DNA from: Chloroflexota bacterium
GTDB lineage: Bacteria; Chloroflexota; Limnocylindria; QHBO01
DNA length: 6,718 nucleotides
Assembly: GCA_013820865.1 (NCBI GenBank)
Contig: JACDHU010000095.1
Location: 1-6,718 of the forward strand
Direction of reading: 5' to 3'
The translations under genes and the position numbers were made by a program. Positions 1 to 5,770 of this stretch are shown here, piece after piece. The notes under the pieces are model-generated. The model searched no databases. It saw only the letters and a program-made list of their open reading frames with translations, and was not told the origin of the DNA. Every line of letters begins with the position of its first letter. The stretch's first letter is position 1.

Positions 1-305
1 AACTGGCTGGCCAGGATGCGATCGAGCATCTCGCGCCGGGCATCCACCCCCAGGCGGTCGAGCATCACGCTGTGGTACTGGCGCCAATATTCGTTGATGC
101 GCTCGTCATCGGACCAGGTGTCGTTGCCGGGCCGGTGGTACTCGTCCCAGAACCAGCGGTCGGCGTCCTCCCAAGCGGCACGCATCTCGTCCTCGGTGAT
201 CGTATGGTCATCATCGATGAGTACGCTCGAGAGCGCATCGGCCAGGGTGCGGCGTGGGGAAAGCAGCGTGAAGCCGGCGTCGAGACACAGCAGTCGGTAG
301 GTCAT
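1..305 (-). CDS. HAD-superfamily hydrolase, N-terminal part (partial)
   Basis: The first 101 residues are visible; the frame stays open to the window edge, so the C-terminal catalytic motifs lie outside. The N-terminus reads MTYRLLCLDAGFTLLSP, which fits HAD motif I (hhhDxxxTLL) with the expected nucleophile at Asp9 and Thr13 in place. The stretch at about residues 25-100 is helical, acidic and Trp/Tyr-rich (WFWDEY, YWRQY, MLDRLG), like the four-helix cap of HAD subfamily IA. Oddly, the position two after the nucleophile is Gly11, not the Asp that acts as acid/base in classical HAD phosphatases. Asp-Ala-Gly variants do occur among annotated HAD-IA proteins. The substrate cannot be told. The gene diverges from mutY across a 45-base gap. 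The ATG at 305 is chosen because it begins just before motif I and sits 7 bases after a TACCGT box, with no Shine-Dalgarno sequence. The family call is fairly sure; enzymatic activity is not. Confidence 0.72.
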   Translation of the reverse strand, partial: MTYRLLCLDAGFTLLSPRRTLADALSSVLIDDDHTITEDEMRAAWEDADRWFWDEYHRPGNDTWSDDERINEYWRQYHSVMLDRLGVDARREMLDRILASQ

Positions 306-312
306 GGTGTGC

Positions 313-318
313 ACGGTA
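313..318 (-). promoter_or_regulatory. -10 box for leaderless HAD gene
   Basis: Read on the minus strand the bases are TACCGT, followed by seven bases and then the ATG at 305. A TANNNT box this close to a start codon puts the transcription start at or within a base or two of the ATG, the usual arrangement for a leaderless mRNA. No Shine-Dalgarno sequence is present, and I see no convincing -35 box. Confidence 0.5.
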
Positions 319-338
319 GCGCACGGGACGGCTGCTGC

Positions 339-344
339 TACGCT
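339..344 (+). promoter_or_regulatory. -10 box for leaderless mutY
   Basis: TACGCT is followed by exactly six bases (cgatcg) and then GTG at 351. This matches the TANNNT-N6-start spacing seen before other genes in this window. It decides the mutY start: the upstream in-frame codons have no such signal and would overlap the divergent HAD gene. No good -35 box is visible. Confidence 0.55.
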
Positions 345-350
345 CGATCG

Positions 351-1283
351 GTGTCCGCCAACGCAGCGCCGGTAAACCTCCTGCGCATCCGCGCCGATCT
401 GCTCGATTGGTACGACCGCGAGCATCGCGACTTTCCGTGGCGCGTCACGCGGGACCCGTACGCGGTCCTCGTCAGCGAGGTGATGCTCCAGCAGACCCAA
501 GCGTCACGGGTGGCCGACCGCTTCCCGCGCTTCCTGCGCCGCTTCCCTTCCGCCCAGGCACTGGCTGAAGCAAGAGCGGCGGACGTGCTCGCCGAATGGA
601 GCGGGCTTGGCTACAACCGTCGGGCGTTGTCCCTGCAACGCGCCTCCGCCATGGTGGCCCGCGACGGCTGGCCGGCCACGGTCTCCGGGCTCGAGCAACT
701 GCCCGGCGTCGGTCCGTACACCGCGCGCGCGGTCGCCTCGCTGGCCTTCGAAATACCGGTCGGCGTGGTCGACACCAACGTGCGCCGATGGTTCCTTCGC
801 CGTTTCGCGATCGCGGACAGCCCACCCGAGCTCCAGCGCCTGGCTGATGCGCTCGCAGCCACCGGAGACGCCGGACAGACCGATACCTGGACCCACGCCA
901 CCATGGAATTCGGCGCGTCAGTCTGCCGCTCGCGAGAACCACGCTGCGGCACCTGCCCGATCGCGGCCGGCTGCCCATCGCGCGGCCGAGCGGCTCGCGT
1001 GGCGGTGCCTCGTCAGGCGACCCTGCGCGGTTCCGACCGCGCATATCGCGGCGCCGTCCTGCGAGACCTGACCCTTCGCCCCGGTCACGCCGTGCCGGCC
1101 GACGTACTTCGTCACGCGCTCAGGGCCGACGCCGACCGCATCGGTCCGGCGCTTGACGACGCCGGGTGGGAACGGGTGTTGGCCGCGCTCGAGGGGGATG
1201 GGTTGGTTCATCAATCTGGCGGTGTGGTCGCTGCGGGGCCGCCGCTACAATCGGCGCATGAGCATGAAGCTGAAGGCCGGTGA
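351..1283 (+). CDS. mutY: A/G-specific adenine glycosylase MutY, short form
   Basis: This base-excision repair enzyme removes adenine mispaired with 8-oxoguanine or guanine, preventing G:C to T:A transversions. The protein has 310 residues from the GTG start. The HhH-GPD fold covers about residues 10-210. It shows SEVMLQQTQ with the catalytic Glu43, the helix-hairpin-helix LPGVGPYTARAV at 117-128, and VVDTNVRR with the catalytic Asp141. The iron-sulfur ligands C192, C199, C202 and C208 have the canonical C-x6-C-x2-C-x5-C spacing. The C-terminal ~85 residues do not resemble the NUDIX-like 8-oxoG-recognition domain of E. coli MutY (350 aa). They look like a small winged-helix-type segment (YRGAVL, ALEGDGLV), as in short actinobacterial MutY proteins. 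The frame is open upstream to 72, but that part lies over the HAD gene and lacks MutY similarity, so GTG 351 behind a TANNNT box is preferred. The last 26 bases overlap the next gene. Confidence 0.93.
   Translation: MSANAAPVNLLRIRADLLDWYDREHRDFPWRVTRDPYAVLVSEVMLQQTQASRVADRFPRFLRRFPSAQALAEARAADVLAEWSGLGYNRRALSLQRASAMVARDGWPATVSGLEQLPGVGPYTARAVASLAFEIPVGVVDTNVRRWFLRRFAIADSPPELQRLADALAATGDAGQTDTWTHATMEFGASVCRSREPRCGTCPIAAGCPSRGRAARVAVPRQATLRGSDRAYRGAVLRDLTLRPGHAVPADVLRHALRADADRIGPALDDAGWERVLAALEGDGLVHQSGGVVAAGPPLQSAHEHEAEGR
1246..1251 (+). promoter_or_regulatory. -10 box for leaderless AhpC-like gene, inside mutY
   Basis: TACAAT differs from the TATAAT consensus at one position. It is followed by six bases (cggcgc) and then ATG at 1258. 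It lies within the last codons of mutY, so the downstream gene probably has its own transcript in addition to any read-through. It also fixes the start of that gene at 1258. No obvious -35 box is seen. Confidence 0.6.
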
Positions 1284-1761
1284 TCCGCTGCCGTCGGTCG
1301 GCCTGCGCGCCACCGATGGATACCTTCTCAACCTGCGCAGCTTCGTCACGAAGCAGCCAGCCCTCTTCCTCTTTTTCGGGGCTCCGAGCCTCGCTGGCGC
1401 GGGACGTCGTCGAGGCCTCAAGGCAATTCAATCGCTGATGGCGGGACATGACCGACTCCGCGAGGCCGGCATCGCGGTCGTGGGAATCAGCACCGACTCC
1501 GAGGAACAGCAGACCGAGTTCGTCGCATCCCAAGAGCTGCCGTTTCTGCTGTTCAGTGACGAGCGACGCAGCGCGGTCGGTCTGCTGGGAATCGAGACCG
1601 AGGCGGACGGCGCCAACGTGAACGTGGTGAACCCCGTGGCCGTGGTGGTGGACCGCGAGGGGTTCATTCGCACAGTGATCGATCCGATCGAGCCCGAGAC
1701 CCTGATAGACCAGGTCGTGCGCTCCCTCTCCGAGCCGATCCCGGCCACGACTGGCCCCTAG
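1258..1761 (+). CDS. AhpC/TSA-like thioredoxin-fold protein lacking cysteines
   Basis: The 167-residue product has the peroxiredoxin layout. It begins with LKAGDPLPSVGL and a strand-turn (TDGYLLNLRSF, residues 19-29), then a hydrophobic strand ALFLFFGAP (35-43), the VVGISTDSEEQQTEF segment (74-88), LPFLLFSDE (94-102), and a late strand AVVVDREGFIR (128-138). Known peroxiredoxins carry PxxxTxxC after the FF strand. Here Pro43 is kept, but the Thr and peroxidatic Cys positions are Gly47 and Arg50, and the whole protein contains no cysteine. Thiol peroxidase activity is therefore not expected. It may be a structural, regulatory or binding paralogue. ATG 1258 is chosen because it lies six bases after TACAAT and starts at the conserved domain edge; the in-frame upstream ATG at 1153 would add 35 residues encoded entirely by mutY sequence. 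It overlaps mutY by 26 bases and precedes the dehydrogenase by 10. Confidence 0.8.
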   Translation: MSMKLKAGDPLPSVGLRATDGYLLNLRSFVTKQPALFLFFGAPSLAGAGRRRGLKAIQSLMAGHDRLREAGIAVVGISTDSEEQQTEFVASQELPFLLFSDERRSAVGLLGIETEADGANVNVVNPVAVVVDREGFIRTVIDPIEPETLIDQVVRSLSEPIPATTGP

Positions 1762-1771
1762 GCCCAGACCG

Positions 1772-2806
1772 ATGCGCGCCGCGCGCCTGCATGCCGCCGA
1801 GGAACCACTGCGGCTGGACGATGTGCCGATGCCGGAGCCGGCCGGCACCGAGGTGCGCATCCGGGTCGGGGCGTGCGGAATCTGCCACACCGACCTGCAC
1901 ATCGTCGAAGGCACGCAGACGCGAGTCGAGCTGCCGATCACGCTGGGGCACGAGGTGGCCGGCTGGATCGATGCCGCCGGACCCGTCGCCGAGCCGGTGC
2001 TCCGTCGGTTGCGACTGGCCGTCGGCGACGCGGTGATCGTGTTCGGCGGCTGGGGATGCGGCACCTGCCGGGAGTGCCAGGGTGGTGCCGAACAGCGCTG
2101 CCCGACCTCGCGTGCACCGGGCTTCCAGGCCGATGGCGGCTACGCCGAGATGATGCTCGTGCCGCACCCACGTCACCTGGTCGGGCTGCGATCGCTGGAC
2201 CCGGTGCGCGCCGCTCCGCTGGCCGATGCCGGCATCACGCCGTATCGCGCGGTCCGCCGCGCCTCCCCATGGCTCGTCCCCGGTGCGCGGGTGTTGCTCA
2301 TCGGCTGCGGCGCGCTTGGCGCGTTCGCGCTCCAGTATCTGAGGCTGCTGCCTGATGCGGGCGCCGACCTGCTGCTGGCCGTTCGCGAGCTGGATCCCGC
2401 CCGGCTGGAACGCGCATCGGAGGTGGGCGCCGACATCGGCCTGCTGAACGGCGATCCGGCCATGACGCGTGAGCTGATCGGCGGCGCGGCCGATGTCGTC
2501 ATGGACTTCGTTGGCAACAACGATACGCTGGCGCACGCCGCGGCGGTGGTGGCGCCGGATGGACTTGTTCTCCTGGTTGGCGAAGCGGGCGGTCGCCTGC
2601 CATTCGGATTTGCGAGCCCGCCCGTCGAGTCCTGGCTCACGACCGTCGCATGGGGCTCGCGCGACGACCTGCGCGATGTCGTTCGCCTGGCAGCCCGCGG
2701 CCGCCTGCGCTGGGAGGTTGAGCCCGTGCCGCTCGATGACGTGGTCGCGGCACACGATCGACTGCGTTCGGGCGCGGTCGACGGTCGCCTCGTACTCGTT
2801 CCTTAG
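1772..2806 (+). CDS. Zinc-dependent alcohol dehydrogenase (MDR family)
   Basis: A cytoplasmic medium-chain dehydrogenase/reductase of 344 residues, the normal length, oxidising an alcohol or polyol (or running in reverse) with a nicotinamide cofactor. Visible motifs are GICHTD with catalytic zinc ligand Cys38, GHE with His60 and Glu61, and the structural-zinc cysteines C96, C99, C102 and C110. A PLADAGITPYRAV segment at 149-161 contains Asp152, and the Rossmann motif GCGALG lies at 178-183. The pattern best recalls the arabinose-dehydrogenase-like/AdhP branch, but the substrate cannot be read from sequence. After the second Rossmann strand the expected NAD-selecting Asp is replaced in AVRELDP (Arg205, Glu206), so NADP(H) use is possible. 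It starts 10 bases after the AhpC-like gene without a clear ribosome binding site or own promoter, suggesting co-transcription. Its TAG stop overlaps the stop of the convergent SseB gene. Confidence 0.9.
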   Translation: MRAARLHAAEEPLRLDDVPMPEPAGTEVRIRVGACGICHTDLHIVEGTQTRVELPITLGHEVAGWIDAAGPVAEPVLRRLRLAVGDAVIVFGGWGCGTCRECQGGAEQRCPTSRAPGFQADGGYAEMMLVPHPRHLVGLRSLDPVRAAPLADAGITPYRAVRRASPWLVPGARVLLIGCGALGAFALQYLRLLPDAGADLLLAVRELDPARLERASEVGADIGLLNGDPAMTRELIGGAADVVMDFVGNNDTLAHAAAVVAPDGLVLLVGEAGGRLPFGFASPPVESWLTTVAWGSRDDLRDVVRLAARGRLRWEVEPVPLDDVVAAHDRLRSGAVDGRLVLVP

Positions 2807-3558
2807 CCGCCGAACAGGCGCGACAGGAGGCTCTTCTGCCCTTCGCGCCGAACGTAGAACGGAGCGGCGGTAGCATCGTAGATCTCGCGCAACGCCGGCG
2901 CACGGAGGTCGGTGACGGCGAGGAGCCGGCGCGAGCCGAGGTGCTCGGTGGCAACCGCGTGGAGCCGGTTTCGCACCGCGTCAAAATCACCCAGCACGGC
3001 GTCTGGCACGAGCTGTACACCGGCTGTCCAGGCTGTGCCCGCGCGGAGCAACCACGCTCGCTCGACCTGCGCCAGATCCTCGAGCACCGCCCGCAGTTCG
3101 CGCCCGAATGGATCGGGCACCTGCTCCGGCACCTCCAGCGTCGCGAGCTCGCCCAAAGGACGGCGGGCTCGTAGCGCGTCCGGGCGATTGGGGTCGATGC
3201 CCGCAGCCAGGAAGGGCAGCACCCCCGCCGCGATCTCGACCTGCGTCGGCGCTCCGGGGTCGATCACCACGCGCTCCTGAACGGCATCGGCACGCTCGAA
3301 CAGGTCACGCGCGGCCATGCGGACGTGGTCGCTGCCGGGTGGACCGAACTCGTGCAGCACCTCGGGAGCGGTGAACGCGGCCAGGAAGCGCTCACCGGCT
3401 TCGTCGGTGCCATGGCGGAAGGCGTCAACCCCGAGCTGCGTCGCGTCGGGCATCTCGCCCGACGAGGAACGAACCGGTACCAGCAGCTCCGCGTCGATCA
3501 GCTCGTCCAGTCGGGGCGCAAGCTCGCCGGCGCCGGCTTTCTGTTCGTCATCAATCAT
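2803..3558 (-). CDS. SseB-domain protein
   Basis: This 251-residue soluble protein has an SseB N-terminal domain at about 15-120 and an SseB C-terminal domain at about 138-236. Recognisable N-terminal pieces are LIDAELLVPVR, GVDAFRHGTDEAGERFLAAF and VLPFLAAGIDP; the C-terminal part has RAWLLRAG and ends with APFYVRREG. E. coli SseB was named for a serine-sensitivity phenotype, and the biochemical role of the family is poorly known, so no function is claimed. The ATG at 3558 overlaps the gltX stop as ATGA and is preceded by GGAGAGG at a spacing of seven bases. It is therefore translationally coupled to gltX and likely expressed with it. The stop codon (TAA on the minus strand) shares bases with the stop of the convergent dehydrogenase. 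The basic tail after residue 237 (GQKSLLSRLFGG) extends past the domain. Confidence 0.8.
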   Translation of the reverse strand: MIDDEQKAGAGELAPRLDELIDAELLVPVRSSSGEMPDATQLGVDAFRHGTDEAGERFLAAFTAPEVLHEFGPPGSDHVRMAARDLFERADAVQERVVIDPGAPTQVEIAAGVLPFLAAGIDPNRPDALRARRPLGELATLEVPEQVPDPFGRELRAVLEDLAQVERAWLLRAGTAWTAGVQLVPDAVLGDFDAVRNRLHAVATEHLGSRRLLAVTDLRAPALREIYDATAAPFYVRREGQKSLLSRLFGG

Positions 3559-5054
3559 GCGGGAACCTCTCCGAGCTTCTCAAGCGCAATTTCGAGCCGG
3601 GCAAGGGACCGCTCACGGCCGAGCAGCTCGAGTGAGTCGAAGAGCGGAGGCGAGATCGTTCGGCCCGTTACCGCCACGCGGATCGGCGAGAAGAAGTCCC
3701 CGGCCTTGGCACCGATCGCCTCGGCGGCGGCACGAGCCCGCTGCTCGATCACCTCGGCGCTGAAGTCGGCGTCGTCCAGCTCGCCGAGCATGCCGCGCGC
3801 GCCCTCGAGGGCCGCCCGTGCCTCCGCTGGGCCACCCTTTTTCGGATGCAGTAGCTCCGGACCGTACCAACTCGAGACGACGGCATCGGGCTCCCACAGG
3901 AAGGCCGCGAGGCCAGTGATGTCCGCAAGCCTGACGAGCCGTTCTTTCACGATCGGCACGATGTGCCGAAGGTCGTCGTCGCGCACGGCGTCGGGAACCC
4001 ACGGGCGAAGCCGCAGCGCGAGCTGCTCATCGGTCATGGCGCGCAGGTAAACGCCATTGAGGTGGTCGAGACGGTCACGGTCGAAGACGGCTCCGCCCTT
4101 GTGGACCTTCTCGATCTCAAAGCGGTCGGTAAGCTCGGCGAGCGTGAAGATCTCCTCCTCGGTGCCGGGTGACCAGCCCAGGAACGCCATGAAGTTGACC
4201 ATCGCCTCCGGCAGATATCCCTCTTCGCGATACGCGGTCATGGCCGTCTGCGACTTGCGCTTGCTCATCTTCGACCGATCCGCGTTGAGGATGAGCGGGA
4301 TGTGCCCGAATCGCGGCTCGCGATACCCGAGCGCGCGGATCAGCGCGATGTGCTTCGGCGTGTTGCTCAGGTGATCCTCGCCGCGGATGACGTGCGTGAT
4401 CTCCATGGCCTCGTCGTCGACCACCACCACGAAGTGGTAGAGCGGAACGCCGTCGTTGCGAACGATGACGAAATCGCCCAGCAGCGCGTTGTCGAACTCG
4501 ACCTCGCCGCGGATGACGTCATCGAAGCGGATCTTTTCGGCCTCGACCTGGAACCGGATGACCGGCGAACGGTCATCGGCCTCGAAGGCGACGCGCTCCG
4601 CATCGGTCGGGTTCAGGCAGCGCCGGTTGTAACGCGGCGGCTCCTTGGCTGCCTCCTGCTCACGACGAACCGCCTCGAGCTCCTCGTGCGTGCACCAGCA
4701 GCGGTACGCCCGACCGCTCTCCAACAGCCGATGCGCCTCTTCCGCATAGCGATCCATCCGGCCGCTCTGCCGATACGGCGCATGCGATCCGACGTCGTCG
4801 CCACCGGCAACCTGCGGCCCCTCGTCCCAGCTGATGCCGAGCCAATGCAGGTTGTCGATGATGTCGCGTTCGAACTCGACCGTGCTGCGCGCCGCATCGG
4901 TGTCCTCGATGCGCAGCACGTAGGTCCCGCCGGTATGGCGGGCGGTCAGGAAGTTGTAGAGGCTCGTGCGTGCGGTGCCAAGGTGCAGCGGCCCGGTCGG
5001 GCTGGGTGCCATGCGCACGCGCATCGGTCGGTCCTGGTCGAGGTTGGGATCCAT
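3555..5054 (-). CDS. gltX: Glutamyl-tRNA synthetase
   Basis: This class I aminoacyl-tRNA synthetase charges tRNA-Glu with glutamate in the cytoplasm. Its length of 499 residues is normal. The ATP-binding HIGH-type motif is PSPTGPLHLGTA (about 17-28, with HLGT in place of HIGH), and the second signature is SKMSKRKS at 261-268. The zinc-binding-like insertion has C119-W-C121 followed by Y142 and C146. The catalytic region carries YHFVVVVDDEAMEITHVIRGEDHL, split here only by its two halves at about 206-217 and 218-229. The anticodon-binding helical domain runs from about 320 to the end. Discriminating and non-discriminating forms cannot be separated from this sequence. ATG 5054 is chosen because it lies eight bases after a TAGGAT box; in-frame Met11 is the main alternative. 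It follows the lipoprotein gene by 21 bases and overlaps the SseB gene by four (ATGA). Confidence 0.96.
   Translation of the reverse strand: MDPNLDQDRPMRVRMAPSPTGPLHLGTARTSLYNFLTARHTGGTYVLRIEDTDAARSTVEFERDIIDNLHWLGISWDEGPQVAGGDDVGSHAPYRQSGRMDRYAEEAHRLLESGRAYRCWCTHEELEAVRREQEAAKEPPRYNRRCLNPTDAERVAFEADDRSPVIRFQVEAEKIRFDDVIRGEVEFDNALLGDFVIVRNDGVPLYHFVVVVDDEAMEITHVIRGEDHLSNTPKHIALIRALGYREPRFGHIPLILNADRSKMSKRKSQTAMTAYREEGYLPEAMVNFMAFLGWSPGTEEEIFTLAELTDRFEIEKVHKGGAVFDRDRLDHLNGVYLRAMTDEQLALRLRPWVPDAVRDDDLRHIVPIVKERLVRLADITGLAAFLWEPDAVVSSWYGPELLHPKKGGPAEARAALEGARGMLGELDDADFSAEVIEQRARAAAEAIGAKAGDFFSPIRVAVTGRTISPPLFDSLELLGRERSLARLEIALEKLGEVPA
3566..3572 (-). promoter_or_regulatory. Shine-Dalgarno of the SseB gene
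   Basis: Read on the minus strand this is GGAGAGG, seven bases before the ATG at 3558. It lies inside the end of gltX. It is the only strong ribosome binding site I see in the window and contrasts with the leaderless starts of the genes that open transcription units. Confidence 0.7.
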
Positions 5055-5062
5055 CGCAACCG

Positions 5063-5068
5063 ATCCTA
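5063..5068 (-). promoter_or_regulatory. TAGGAT box before gltX: -10 element or weak RBS
   Basis: On the minus strand TAGGAT stands eight bases before the gltX ATG, in the 21-base gap after the lipoprotein stop. As a TANNNT box it would give an almost leaderless gltX transcript. The inner AGGA, nine bases from the ATG, could instead act as a weak Shine-Dalgarno on a transcript coming from the lipoprotein gene. The sequence alone does not decide between them. Confidence 0.4.
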
Positions 5069-5075
5069 GCAGGGG

Positions 5076-5753
5076 TCAGTTCCCCAGCAGTTCTTCGATG
5101 ACCGGTGCGACCACGTCGACCCAGCGCTCGTACTGTCGGCCGCTCGGGTGCAGCCCGTCGTCAGCCACCAGCGACGGGTCCTCCGTCGCCGCCTGGCTGA
5201 TCTCGAAGATCTCCGGCACGAAACGAATGGCGCGCTGCTCGCAAGCCTCGCGCAGGATGGCGTTGACGCGCACGATGCCGTCGCTCTGCTGCACCGGATC
5301 ACCGAAGTCCGCGCCGCGCGGCGTCCGCGTGTAGTCCGGCGTCGCGACGCACACGATGCGGTCCGGCGGCAGGCTCGTCAGCAGATCTTCGAGGATGACC
5401 GCCACGTTGCCGGCGTACTGCGAATCCGGCACGCCCTGGACGACGTCATTCACACCGATGAGGACGCTCACCAGTTCCGGCCTCAGATCGTCGAGCTGCG
5501 GCAGCTCCTGGGCGATCAGATCGGCGGAGGTATAGCCATTCACCGCCGGATTGCCCACCAGCTCGAGGTCGCCGATGCGCCCCACGAGCTGATTCGGCCA
5601 GCGCTCCGCCTCGCTCACCGAGGTGCCGATGGTGTACGAGTCTCCCAGCGCCACGTAGCGCACTCGTCCCTCCTCCTGCGAAGCCGATGTCACCGGCTCG
5701 GCGCATGCCGCCAGCACGACCATCATGGTCAGGAAGCCGATGTGGCGAAGCAT
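5076..5753 (-). CDS. GDSL/SGNH-hydrolase lipoprotein
   Basis: A 225-residue exported esterase-like protein. The N-terminus has a short basic start and hydrophobic stretch ending in a lipobox LAAC (residues 14-17), so Cys17 is the likely lipidated residue, anchoring the enzyme outside the cytoplasmic membrane. The SGNH blocks are all visible: ALGDSYTIG with nucleophile Ser39 (block I), Gly73 in VNGYTS (block II), GVND with Gly100 and Asn102 (block III), and DGLHPS with Asp199 and His202 (block V). Such hydrolases act on acyl esters of lipids, glycans or small molecules; the substrate is not evident. ATG 5753 is chosen because the signal peptide starts there and because it lies six bases after a TAGCCT box, with no Shine-Dalgarno, implying a leaderless mRNA. 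It is divergent from the DUF554 gene through a palindromic promoter and lies 21 bases upstream of gltX. Confidence 0.9.
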   Translation of the reverse strand: MLRHIGFLTMMVVLAACAEPVTSASQEEGRVRYVALGDSYTIGTSVSEAERWPNQLVGRIGDLELVGNPAVNGYTSADLIAQELPQLDDLRPELVSVLIGVNDVVQGVPDSQYAGNVAVILEDLLTSLPPDRIVCVATPDYTRTPRGADFGDPVQQSDGIVRVNAILREACEQRAIRFVPEIFEISQAATEDPSLVADDGLHPSGRQYERWVDVVAPVIEELLGN

Positions 5754-5758
5754 GCAGG

Positions 5759-5764
5759 TAGGCT
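5759..5764 (+). promoter_or_regulatory. -10 box on the DUF554 side of the divergent promoter
   Basis: TAGGCT is followed by six bases (acccgc) and ATG at 5771. That ATG is out of frame with DUF554, whose start lies 26 bases further on, so the predicted transcript either begins with a mini-ORF or carries a short untranslated leader. There is no clear -35 box. Confidence 0.5.
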
Positions 5765-5765
5765 A
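5760..5765 (-). promoter_or_regulatory. -10 box for leaderless lipoprotein gene
   Basis: On the minus strand TAGCCT is followed by six bases (acctgc) and the ATG at 5753. It overlaps the opposing plus-strand box at five of six bases. No -35 box is convincing. Confidence 0.55.
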
Positions 5766-5770
5766 CCCGC

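Noticed and set aside
309..324. GTGC/GCAC inverted repeat between the HAD gene and mutY
   Set aside because: The stem is only four base pairs and does not extend; not distinguishable from chance in this GC-rich sequence.
72..350. Open frame extending mutY about 93 residues upstream
   Set aside because: It lies over the divergent HAD gene, whose product is recognisable, and shows no MutY similarity; GTG 351 has a well-placed -10 box.
1153..1257. Upstream in-frame ATG for the AhpC-like gene
   Set aside because: The added 35 residues are a shifted reading of mutY, and ATG 1258 sits at the domain edge behind TACAAT.
1120..2064. Long minus-strand open frame (314 codons) opposite the AhpC-like and dehydrogenase genes
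   Set aside because: Low-complexity Arg/Ser/Pro-rich translation with no recognisable domain; typical antisense frame in high-GC DNA.
1664..2755. Minus-strand open frame of 363 codons opposite the alcohol dehydrogenase
   Set aside because: The plus strand encodes a complete MDR enzyme with all zinc and Rossmann motifs; the antisense product matches no family I recognise.
4302..5069. Plus-strand open frame of 255 codons opposite gltX
   Set aside because: gltX is unmistakable on the other strand; this is a codon-bias shadow.
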